Assembly: GCA_025667525.1 (NCBI GenBank)
Contig: JANFOE010000191.1
Coordinates: forward strand, 620,001-684,000
Direction: 5' to 3'
Source of the DNA: Glebionis coronaria
Taxonomy: Eukaryota; Streptophyta; Magnoliopsida; Asterales; Asteraceae
Length of the DNA stretch: 64,000 bases
Under the pieces are notes generated by a model. The model searched no databases. It was not told where the DNA came from and worked only from the letters and a program-made list of their open reading frames with translations. Made by a program: the position numbers and the translations under genes. Positions 1 through 7,854 of the stretch are shown here, one piece after another (the stretch's first letter is position 1; each line of letters begins with the position of its first letter).

Positions 1-1133
1 ATCTTTTCCAAAACAGCCTTGGATATGAAATACTGAGCATCTACAAGTAAATACTCAGCAAACTTTGTAGAACTCAAATGGTATACACCTGCAGCTGAAT
101 ATAACCTCCATTGAAGACCACTGAGGTCATCTTCAAGATCCTTCCATATTTCAGGATCTTCCTCTTTTGTCCCACACATTCTTTTGAATGTGGTCCAAAG
201 TTTTATTCCATTAGCTGAAGTTGGTGCTTCAGCCTCATACTTGGTCTCTAGAAACCTCCAAAGGTCCACCAAGTCTTCTCTATCACAACTTGCAAATAAA
301 GATATGAGAGTGGTAAAAGTGTGTACCTCCTTGCCATATCTTCCAACCTTCCAGAATCCACATTCATCTTCATCATAACTCACAATTGGATTCCTGGAAT
401 CTAGTGGTAACACATGCACCATATCTGAAGCTTCTAATGGGGAGAGCTTGAGGCTCTTTCTAATAACTTCTTCACTTGGATATAGTTGATTCATATCTTT
501 TGGAAACTCAAGTGTAAGTCCCTTCTTCACTGGTCTGGGAACTATCATAGCTTTCTTGATTTCCATCTCTTCTGCAAGTTGTTCCTTTCTTTCATCTAAA
601 AGAAGTCTGAAAGTGTTTTCTTCCTGCACTTTCACCCAAATAGGATAAGCCCTATGTTCCAACTCATCAAATGTCAAAGCCTTCAGCTTCTGATGTGTCC
701 ATCCAACTCCATGACATTTGAGCAACATAAAGTAGAGCTTCCTTCTATCCCTTTTCAACTCAGAGAGAATGTTGCTTGCCTTGTGCTTCAAAATCACCTT
801 ACAATCCTTCTGAACTCTAAGAAGAATTTCCAAACCCCATATCTGATCTGAAATGGTCAAGTCTGGATTATCCATACATCTTTCTTCCCAAGAATTGTAC
901 ATCTGAACCACCTCTGGCATATCAAAATCAATCTGCAACTTTAAATCTCTCAGCTTTTCCCTAGCAAGCTCATCACCATACTCAAGTCTTTCTGGTTCAA
1001 CAATCATCACACTTGAATCTGAGCTAGCTCCATCACTTTCTTCTTCAGAAGTCACAACAAATGGTGACTTTTCCTTTTCACCTTGTTCCATCATTTGCTC
1101 AGCCAATCTTCTATCAAATTCAACCTGCTGCAT
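1..1133 (-). CDS. ORF3 (env-like) distal part, open at the left edge
   Basis: A frame with no stop codon runs from an ATG at 1133 to the left edge of the window, at least 377 codons. It begins MQQVEFDRRLAEQMMEQGEK and ends at the edge in an aromatic-rich stretch containing FWKVGRYGKEV and LQWRLYSAAGVYHL. It overlaps the end of the 613-codon upstream frame by 14 bases in another frame. The simplest reading is one long ORF3 split by a single frameshift near 1125. I recall proteins of this type attached to SIRE-like elements in Asteraceae; that is memory, not a search. Function is unknown. I see no signal peptide or clear membrane span, so env-like is only a positional label. Confidence 0.75.
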   Translation of the reverse strand, partial: MQQVEFDRRLAEQMMEQGEKEKSPFVVTSEEESDGASSDSSVMIVEPERLEYGDELAREKLRDLKLQIDFDMPEVVQMYNSWEERCMDNPDLTISDQIWGLEILLRVQKDCKVILKHKASNILSELKRDRRKLYFMLLKCHGVGWTHQKLKALTFDELEHRAYPIWVKVQEENTFRLLLDERKEQLAEEMEIKKAMIVPRPVKKGLTLEFPKDMNQLYPSEEVIRKSLKLSPLEASDMVHVLPLDSRNPIVSYDEDECGFWKVGRYGKEVHTFTTLISLFASCDREDLVDLWRFLETKYEAEAPTSANGIKLWTTFKRMCGTKEEDPEIWKDLEDDLSGLQWRLYSAAGVYHLSSTKFAEYLLVDAQYFISKAVLEK

Positions 1134-2961
1134 TCTTTGGAACAATTTCTTCTACCAACTTACCCTTACCCTTATCTGATGGTGCAATTGTTGGTAAGGT
1201 AGATGGTAATACCTGAGTAGGAACATCCTTGATGATAGATGATGACTGGAATACATCACCTCCATATGCAGATCTGTCAACGCCCAAATTTCCTCTATCA
1301 GCGCTCAAAATACTTCTAACAGCGTCCAAACTTGTCTTGTCAACGCTCAAATATTTTCCCTCAGCGCCTTGTGTAACCTCTCTCAACATATCTGTAAATG
1401 ATAAATTTAAATTGGTTGGAGAGATCAAGGACGTATCAAAACCTGTTTGTTCCTTCAAAGCAGTAAGAGCTTCAGCAACATCCAATGATTGACCATCTTG
1501 ACTGCTCTTATCACTCAGATTTCTTTGATCTTCCCCCCCTTTGGAAGACTCCTCCATACCTCCCTTTGCATGAGCACTCTCCAAAACAACAATCCTCTCC
1601 CTCAATTCCTTGAGTTCAAGGCCTTGGTTGCTGACAATTTGTACTAAGTCTGCATTCTGCTTTTGCAAGCTAATGCAGACAGCCGTCAATTCCAAAAGAG
1701 TCATTGGTTCCAGTCTGCCCTCTTCTGAAATGGGGATTTGACCTCCCAAGTCAGGTTCATTGGGCATGGATGAGGACTTAATTATGTTGGGACTGCCTTG
1801 GCCAGCTTCTAAGCCAGAACCAATAATCCCAGCCTCATCCAGGTCACCAACCACACTTGTGGTGGTGGTTCTCTCTGCTTCATGGCTAGGACCACCAGAG
1901 GAGAACACTCCAGCAGTCCTTCGGCGTTTAATCAACCTATATTCAGGTGGTGTAGAAGATGGTGTGGAAGAAGGGGTAGATGTGGGTTGGTTAAGGGGTG
2001 TTTGGGATTGTGATGGTTGGGTGTCAGCGTTGGAAATAGGCACATCAACACCCACATTAGATATGTCAGCGTCAAAGGGTTCTTGGTCTATTTGCATTTG
2101 GTCAGGTGAGGGTAAAGGTTCAGGGATAGGTTCAAGTTGTGGGTGAGGGTCAATATGAGGTTGGGGGTCTGGTTGGGGTTGTGCTGCTGCAATAACAGCA
2201 AGCATGGCTGGGGTTAAAGGTAAATCCCTATGAGGTGGTGAATTCATCTTGGTAAAAATAGCTTTCTTTTGTTCAGGGATTTTATAAAAATCATTGTGAT
2301 CCCTTGAACAATATCTTTGAGCATCAAAAATCATTTGCAGAAAACGGGGATAAGCTAAAGTCATTTTTGTCCCCTTGTTTTTACACATTCCTTCAAAAAT
2401 CATTTTAGACCAGTTATATTTTTGCCCTGTTGCAATACACACAATAGCAGTTGCAATGGATCTATTGATCTCATTGTGTGCAGTACATTTGGGACTCAAA
2501 CATTGAAGGAGAATGTGAATGAGGTACTTCCAGGCTAGGGGAAATTCCTGCTTATGGTACTTATTAAGAGTACCTTCATCAGGAATAGGGTATCCCAAAG
2601 CCCTAAGCCCTTGTTCTATTTCAGTTATGGGAAGAATGGTTATACCATCAACATCATCAAGATGCAAGGACTGGCGTACCAAGGCCTCAGTAACCACCCA
2701 AGATCTCCCATGAACAATAGAAGTTAATGTGGTCACTCTATTAACTGTTGAGGAACTGACAGTGTTCCAAAACTGTTTAATGTGTGTGACTGGAATGAGT
2801 GGTGCATGAGAAAGAGCATACCTTAATGGGGATGCGTTCAAATACGCCACCATTTGTGTGTATTGAGGGAACAAAGTATTATCAGCAACAAGATAAACAA
2901 TCATGTTGTGTTGAGACTTGAACCCCAAATCCAATTCGGCTGAGTTAAATCTTGGTGCCAT
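1120..2961 (-). CDS. ORF3 (env-like) proximal part of Copia-A, 613 aa
   Basis: The 613-codon frame starts MAPRFNSAELDLGF and lies 3' of pol, where SIRE elements carry an extra ORF. Residues about 1-220 form a folded-looking domain with an FW motif (KQFWNTV), paralleled in the Copia-B ORF3 (REFWYSAKV). Residues about 245-400 are Pro/Gln/Ser/Thr-rich and low in complexity. About 430-480 has coiled-coil character. Near the C terminus lies a heptad-like repeat (SVDKTSL, DAVRSIL, SADRGNL, GVDRSAY) encoded by a 21-bp motif array. A TATA box lies 100 bases upstream of this ATG. The frame ends at a TGA (1122-1120), and the homologous sequence continues in the overlapping frame to the left. No enzymatic motif is seen. 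Confidence 0.8.
   Translation of the reverse strand: MAPRFNSAELDLGFKSQHNMIVYLVADNTLFPQYTQMVAYLNASPLRYALSHAPLIPVTHIKQFWNTVSSSTVNRVTTLTSIVHGRSWVVTEALVRQSLHLDDVDGITILPITEIEQGLRALGYPIPDEGTLNKYHKQEFPLAWKYLIHILLQCLSPKCTAHNEINRSIATAIVCIATGQKYNWSKMIFEGMCKNKGTKMTLAYPRFLQMIFDAQRYCSRDHNDFYKIPEQKKAIFTKMNSPPHRDLPLTPAMLAVIAAAQPQPDPQPHIDPHPQLEPIPEPLPSPDQMQIDQEPFDADISNVGVDVPISNADTQPSQSQTPLNQPTSTPSSTPSSTPPEYRLIKRRRTAGVFSSGGPSHEAERTTTTSVVGDLDEAGIIGSGLEAGQGSPNIIKSSSMPNEPDLGGQIPISEEGRLEPMTLLELTAVCISLQKQNADLVQIVSNQGLELKELRERIVVLESAHAKGGMEESSKGGEDQRNLSDKSSQDGQSLDVAEALTALKEQTGFDTSLISPTNLNLSFTDMLREVTQGAEGKYLSVDKTSLDAVRSILSADRGNLGVDRSAYGGDVFQSSSIIKDVPTQVLPSTLPTIAPSDKGKGKLVEEIVPKNAAG
1276..1368 (-). repeat. 21-bp-phased motif array, 5 copies, in ORF3
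   Basis: Plus-strand 9-mers of the form [GAC][TA]C[AG][AG]CG[CT][CT] start at 1276, 1297, 1318, 1339 and 1360, exactly 21 bp apart. The spacer bases differ between copies. In the ORF3 frame the sense strand reads as S/D/G-V/A-D/V-K/R every seven residues. Confidence 0.85.
2023..2073 (-). repeat. 21-bp-phased motif array, 3 copies, in ORF3
   Basis: Motif starts at 2023 (GTCAGCGTT), 2044 (ATCAACACC, degenerate) and 2065 (GTCAGCGTC), with two 21-bp steps. It is in the same coding frame as the other coding arrays. Confidence 0.75.
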
Positions 2962-3060
2962 TGATGAAAGCTGTTAATTTTGAAGTATAGAAGATGAAGG
3001 TTGATAAGAGAAAAGTGTTAGACAAGAATTATAGATACCCTGTTTAAAAATAGGAGCCAA

Positions 3061-3092
3061 ATTTATAGGAGTGGATGAATGCATGTGATTGG
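3061..3092 (-). promoter_or_regulatory. Candidate internal promoter of ORF3 in Copia-A
   Basis: On the minus strand, CCAAT (3092-3088) is followed by TATAAAT (3067-3061), then a pyrimidine-rich leader to the ORF3 ATG at 2961. Spacing fits a plant Pol II promoter with a start site near 3030. Copia-B has a TATA run at a similar distance from its ORF3. Function is inferred. Confidence 0.45.
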
Positions 3093-3266
3093 ACCAAAAA
3101 TAGGCAAAGATTTTCAAAAACTAATCATGAAAATATTGAAAAAGTTATAAGTTATCTCATGCATTTAATGAAAGTAACAACTCCTAAAATTACGGCTTGA
3201 AAATATGTCACACGGTTTGAAAGTTTTGATTGGTTGTAAGTAACAATTGGGTAGGTCCCATTGAGT

Positions 3267-3385
3267 GTCAACGGTCAAATATAACCCATCAACGCCCAAC
3301 GGCTATAATCTTGTCAACGTTCGCCTAAAGCCATGTCAGCGTCCAATTTGGTCACAACAACGCTTGGAAAAATCTTGTCAGCGTC
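3267..3385 (-). repeat. Motif array, 6 copies, non-coding
   Basis: Motif starts are 3267, 3288, 3313, 3335, 3356 and 3377. Steps are 21, 25, 22, 21 and 21 bp. Unlike the coding arrays, steps that are not multiples of three occur. Confidence 0.8.
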
Positions 3386-4030
3386 CAAAAATAAAATTGT
3401 TTTAAAAAGTGAAAAATGACCTTAACAAGTAATTTATCCTAGAGAAAATAACCAAAAGCTGATAATTATTATAGGGCGGCAAGCACTGTCCAGTTATGCA
3501 CACTTGCATAAGCAAGATAGACATAACAGTCCTCTAGTGTCCCTTGCTAACCAAAATTCTTAACAACCAAGTTACCTTATAAAATCCTTGTTACTCCCAG
3601 GTAAATCCCATATCAAAATGATTTCCAAGTCTCCCAACAGACCACAACCCATTCTAGGCCAAAAATGTCTTGGCAGCATGCAAAGTTGATATACTATGCA
3701 TGCTACAGTGCCTCATGGTTTAGTAAAACTAACCCATACTCACCTGTGGACACAATCTAGAATTGTGATAAGAGTATCATATGGATACCCAAAAATCCTA
3801 AAGGTTCCTAAAACCTCCCCTTAAACAAAGATACAAAGAGTTTGCCAAAAATATGCATGAACATAAAAAATTTATGTCAAGATAGGAATGAAACATTCCA
3901 ACCATCATCCATAAACAAAAACATGTCCAAATGCTTCTCCTTTGATCCATAAGCAACTCTGTATCCACTGGTATACTGCTAACACCATCTGCACATTTAG
4001 ATTGAAAACCACAAAACTAACATTGTTGCT

Positions 4031-4149
4031 GACAACGCCCCGATAACACATAACAGCGTTGAAAGAAGCTTTGTCAGCGTTAGACAATTATATTGCTGAC
4101 AACGTTGCAAAAACACTTATCAGTGTTCAAACAACCTTTTGTCAGTGTT
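4031..4149 (-). repeat. Motif array, 6 copies, non-coding
   Basis: Motif starts are 4031, 4052, 4073, 4098, 4119 and 4141. Steps are 21, 21, 25, 21 and 22 bp. It lies in the 3' non-coding region directly after pol of Copia-A. Confidence 0.8.
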
Positions 4150-4246
4150 AGAAAAATATAGTGGAAAATCTAAATTATCAATAAGACCAATAATAATCAT
4201 GCATCATCCTGTACATACTTTTACAAAAAGAATCCAAAACACATAC

Positions 4247-4744
4247 TTAAGTGAGATTAACCATTCCAATACTTGTAACCAAGTACTGAAATCTTCTAGC
4301 ATCAAAAGGTTTAGTTAATAAATCTGACACATTTTCCTCAGTGTCAACCCTATCTGGTTGTATTAAACCTTTCTCAAAGCAATCTCTTATAAAATGGTGT
4401 CTAATTTCTATGTGTTTAGTTTTAGAATGATGCACAGGATTCTTAATGATGCATAAAGTACTATTATTGTCAACAAATATCTTAGTATGCATAAAATTAT
4501 ACCCATAATCCAACAGCTGGTCCTGAATCCACAACACTTGACCACAACATGCTGCTGCAGCCACATATTCTGCTTCAGTTGTAGAGTTAGCCACCACTGT
4601 TTGTTTCTTGCATTGCCAAGATATTAATCTGCTCCCAAGAAATTGACATCCACCAGTTGTGGATTTCCTATCAAACTTGTCACCACCATAATCACTATCT
4701 GAATATGCAATCAGCTCCAATGGTGAATCCTTTGGGTACCACAA
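4247..4744 (-). CDS. pol: pol of Copia-A, RNase H end (after an in-frame stop)
   Basis: These 165 residues are the C-terminal RNase H of the copia polyprotein. It includes YSDSDYGGDKFDRKSTTGGC with the first catalytic Asp, NSTTEAEYVA with the catalytic Glu, FVDNNS, and the conserved SKTKHIEIRHHFIRD segment. It is in the same frame as the main pol ORF and separated only by a TGA at 4762-4760 and a few codons, so a single nonsense mutation explains the break. It ends in TAA just before the non-coding spacer. RNase H removes the RNA template during cDNA synthesis in the virus-like particle. Confidence 0.92.
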   Translation of the reverse strand: MWYPKDSPLELIAYSDSDYGGDKFDRKSTTGGCQFLGSRLISWQCKKQTVVANSTTEAEYVAAAACCGQVLWIQDQLLDYGYNFMHTKIFVDNNSTLCIIKNPVHHSKTKHIEIRHHFIRDCFEKGLIQPDRVDTEENVSDLLTKPFDARRFQYLVTSIGMVNLT

Positions 4745-4759
4745 ACCAAGACTAGGAAA

Positions 4760-7700
4760 TCATCTTAGGTACCTAAAGATCCTCTTCACAGCATAAAGGT
4801 GACATTCTTTGGGAGTCACTTGATGGCGTGCACATGCACACACAGCAAACATGATATCAGGTCTAGAAGCAGTAAGATACATCAAGGATCCAATCATGGA
4901 TCTATAATGCCTGACATCTACATCTTTCCCATCTCCAATCTTGCCCCAAGGGTGTTCTCTATTCATAGGAGTAGAAGCCCTCTTTTCATGTGGAGAAAAG
5001 CCAAACTTCTTCAAGATTTCAGCAACATATTTGTCTTGGGAGATGAAGATACCATCTTCTTTCTGCTGAACTTGTAAACCAAGAAAGAAGTTCATCTCCC
5101 CCATAGCACTCATCTTGAATTTGTCTGTCATGAGCTTGGAGAAATCCTCACTCATCTTTGGATCAGTAGACCCAAAAATGATATCATCAACATAGACCTG
5201 CACAAGCAACACATCTTTGCCTTTCTTCTTTGTAAATAGTGTCTGATCTATGGTGCCCCTCTTGAATCCATTGTCCACCAAATAGGTAGACAAAGTACCA
5301 TACCATGCTCTAGGGGCTTGATGAAGGCCATACATAGCCTTTTTGACTCTATACACTTTGTCTGGATGCTCAGGATCCTCAAAACCAGGAGGTTGCATGA
5401 CATAAACTTCTTCAACAATGGTGCCATACAAGAATGCACTCTTTACATCCATTTGATAGACTATAAAGCCCATGCAAGATGCATAGGCTAGAAAAATCCT
5501 AATAGCTTCAATCCTTGCAACTGGTGCAAAGACTTCTTCATAGTCTATCCCCTCCTCTTGTGTATAACCTTGAGCCACTAACCTTGCCTTGTTTCTGACC
5601 ACAATACCTCTTTCATCTCTTTTGTTCCTGAGAACCCATCTTGTCCTAATTGGTCTGACATATCTAGGACAATCAACCAGCTCCCAAACATCCTGAATAG
5701 CAAATTGGTGAAGCTCATCCTGCATTGCTTCCACCCAACTTGGTTCTTTGAGAGCATCAAATATCTTCTTGGGTTCTTCTTGTGACAGAAAACATGCAAA
5801 CAAACATGCTTGTACAAGAGGGGTATCAACCTTCTTGTGTATATTGGCAATAAATCCACCAAGACTTTGATGGGATCTTCTTGTCTGAACTGGAGTCATA
5901 ACATCACCAATGATCTGAGATGGGGGGTGATTCTTCATTGTGGAAGTGAGAACTCCTCCTTCAAAAAGTCTGGTGTCCTCAACTTCACGCTCCATGTTGC
6001 CAATATCTTCTTCATCAGACTCTCTTTGAGCAGCATGAATCTCTTCATGGACATTGGAAGGTCCACCTTGTTCAATATTGGAAGAGAAAAGATGCCCAAA
6101 AGTGTTGTCAACGTTTGAATCTTGGTTGTCAGCGTCAAGGCTGACAGCGCCTGAAATGTTGTTGTCAACGTCTGAATTGGTCTTGTCAGCGCTGGATTTT
6201 CCTTTGTCAGCGCCTGAAGAACCATGCACGTTTGTATCTGGTGGTATTTGGAAACCACCATTATCTTGTCCAGCAGCAGCAGCAGCAGCAAAAGCATCAG
6301 TCCAAATGGGAATTGTGACATATTCAAATGTAGGAGATGCCTTTTCTGCTTGTGATCCAATCCTTTCATCAACCTGTGTACCTGAAACATGAACAACTTG
6401 TTCCTCCACAACATTTGAAGTTACCTTCACAATGTCTGGATTAGTGACAGGCAAATAATTTAAAGTTCTAGATAAGGGTTCCAAATCAAACAACCAATTA
6501 GGACCACTTTCAGGATCACTAGGTTTATTCTCTAAGAACCTAACATGTACTCTTTCAACAATACGTTTGTCCTCCTTAAGATAAACCCTATAACCCTTGC
6601 TCTGCACTGAATACCCCATGAAGTAACCTTCATCACCTTTTGCACTAAATTTCCCTAAGGCATCACTAGTGTCTAAGACTACTACATGACATCCAAAAGG
6701 TCTGAGAAAACCAATATTAGGTTTTCTTCCCCAAAGTAACTCATAAGGTGTCTTGTTCTGAATTTTGTTAACCAATGCTCTATTTTGCACATAGAATGCT
6801 GTATTAACAGCCTCAGCCCAAAAGGCTATGGGAAAGTGAGCATCAGCCAACATTGTTCTGGCTGCTTCAATTAGGGTTCTATTCTTCCTTTCAGCAACCC
6901 CATTTTGTTGTGGGGTTCTAGCAATACTAAACTGCCTAGTAATTCCCTTCATGGCACAAAAATCATCTAGCTTCTTGTTCCTAAATTCTCCACCATTATC
7001 ACTCCTAAGCATCTTAACCTCATAGCCAGACCTTTTCTCAATTTGAGTGATAAATTCAATAAGAACATCAGCTGTGTCACTCTTCATAGCTAGAAAGAAT
7101 GTCCAAGTAAACCTAGAAAAGTCATCAGTGGCAACAAAACAATATGACTTGCCATTCAAACTTTCTATATTAGTTGGACCAAAGAGGTCCATGTGAAGCA
7201 TATGAAGAGGTCTGGAACTAGTATGCACCTGCTTGGACTTGAATGAGACCTTGTGCTGCTTGCCTTTAAGACATGCAACACAAGAGTGGTCATTATGGAA
7301 GGCCTTTTCAGGCAAACCATCAACTAAACCAAGCCTCACAAGTCTATTTATATTTTTAAAGTTTATGTGCCCTAGTCTCCTGTGCCACAAATTACTTTCA
7401 TCTACTGAGGCCTTAGAATAAAAACAAGACATATTTGTATTCACTTTAATCCCATTTAAATTCACATTGTATATGTCCTTATGCCTAGGTGTTCTATACT
7501 CAATATACTTCTCATCAGGGATCTTAAAATCCTTGCTTAACACCAAACACTCAGTATCAGTGAAAAGAACCTTATTTTTGTTATCACACACTTGTGATAC
7601 ACTAAACAGATTATAGTCCAGTTCTTTTACCAGGAAGACATTCTCAAAACGTAGATTTTTGGTGAGAAGGGTTCCTTTGCCTGTGATGGTGCCGTAGCCC

Positions 7701-7771
7701 CCTCCAAAGTATACCTTATCACCATCTTTAATAGGAGAGAAGTTCGTCAGATAGTCTTCCTTTCCTGTCAT
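4760..7771 (-). CDS. pol: pol of Copia-A: protease end, integrase, reverse transcriptase
   Basis: This 1003-codon frame begins just after the copia protease active site ([10 protein letters not shown], readable in the same frame immediately upstream; an in-frame TAG lies about 45 bases before it). A GAG-pre-integrase zinc finger (H130, H135, C164, C167) is followed by the integrase core with D195, D258 and E294, a D-D35-E spacing. Residues about 480-560 are variable and hold the 21-bp motif array. RT spans about 680-930 with [20 protein letters not shown] and the catalytic YVDDIIFGS. It ends at a premature TGA before RNase H. All catalytic residues I looked for are present, so A is a fairly recent copy. 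It makes integrase, RT and protease in the cytoplasmic particle. Confidence 0.95.
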   Translation of the reverse strand: MTGKEDYLTNFSPIKDGDKVYFGGGYGTITGKGTLLTKNLRFENVFLVKELDYNLFSVSQVCDNKNKVLFTDTECLVLSKDFKIPDEKYIEYRTPRHKDIYNVNLNGIKVNTNMSCFYSKASVDESNLWHRRLGHINFKNINRLVRLGLVDGLPEKAFHNDHSCVACLKGKQHKVSFKSKQVHTSSRPLHMLHMDLFGPTNIESLNGKSYCFVATDDFSRFTWTFFLAMKSDTADVLIEFITQIEKRSGYEVKMLRSDNGGEFRNKKLDDFCAMKGITRQFSIARTPQQNGVAERKNRTLIEAARTMLADAHFPIAFWAEAVNTAFYVQNRALVNKIQNKTPYELLWGRKPNIGFLRPFGCHVVVLDTSDALGKFSAKGDEGYFMGYSVQSKGYRVYLKEDKRIVERVHVRFLENKPSDPESGPNWLFDLEPLSRTLNYLPVTNPDIVKVTSNVVEEQVVHVSGTQVDERIGSQAEKASPTFEYVTIPIWTDAFAAAAAAGQDNGGFQIPPDTNVHGSSGADKGKSSADKTNSDVDNNISGAVSLDADNQDSNVDNTFGHLFSSNIEQGGPSNVHEEIHAAQRESDEEDIGNMEREVEDTRLFEGGVLTSTMKNHPPSQIIGDVMTPVQTRRSHQSLGGFIANIHKKVDTPLVQACLFACFLSQEEPKKIFDALKEPSWVEAMQDELHQFAIQDVWELVDCPRYVRPIRTRWVLRNKRDERGIVVRNKARLVAQGYTQEEGIDYEEVFAPVARIEAIRIFLAYASCMGFIVYQMDVKSAFLYGTIVEEVYVMQPPGFEDPEHPDKVYRVKKAMYGLHQAPRAWYGTLSTYLVDNGFKRGTIDQTLFTKKKGKDVLLVQVYVDDIIFGSTDPKMSEDFSKLMTDKFKMSAMGEMNFFLGLQVQQKEDGIFISQDKYVAEILKKFGFSPHEKRASTPMNREHPWGKIGDGKDVDVRHYRSMIGSLMYLTASRPDIMFAVCACARHQVTPKECHLYAVKRIFRYLR
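6107..6214 (-). repeat. Motif array, 6 copies, in pol
   Basis: Starts are 6107, 6128, 6143, 6164, 6185 and 6206. Steps are 21, 15, 21, 21 and 21 bp, all multiples of three. The peptides are [21 protein letters not shown] and NVDN, in the variable linker between integrase and RT. Confidence 0.85.
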
Positions 7772-7828
7772 GTGCCTTGAGCATCCACTATCCCAATATC
7801 CATAGTCATTGATCTACTTTTGAATGCC

Positions 7829-7854
7829 CTGCACATAAAGAAAACAAATTAGTT
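7829..7854 (-). promoter_or_regulatory. Splice-acceptor-like sequence at the gag/protease junction (Copia-A)
   Basis: On the minus strand, AACTAAT (7854-7848, overlapping the gag stop TAA) is followed by a T-rich tract and TGCAG (ending 7829). This is a branch-point-like CTAAT, a pyrimidine tract and an acceptor AG in correct order and spacing. The plus-strand Copia-B has the same arrangement at its gag/protease junction. Ty1/copia elements are known to splice for a gag-only RNA, so a real acceptor is plausible but unproven. Confidence 0.4.

Larger units (their letters stand above)
2962..4246 (-). other. Non-coding spacer between pol and ORF3 of Copia-A
   Basis: No convincing ORF lies in these 1.28 kb; a 60-codon frame at 3905-4087 has no supporting motif. 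The spacer holds two arrays of the 21-bp motif (3267-3385 and 4031-4149). It also has a CCAAT/TATA pair (3092-3061, minus) about 100 bases before the ORF3 start. The rest is A/T-rich and looks featureless. Confidence 0.7.

Noticed and set aside
1229..2713. Plus-strand frames of 64-128 codons across 1229-2713
   Set aside because: They are antisense to the Copia-A ORF3, show no domain, and their repeats only mirror the 21-bp arrays.
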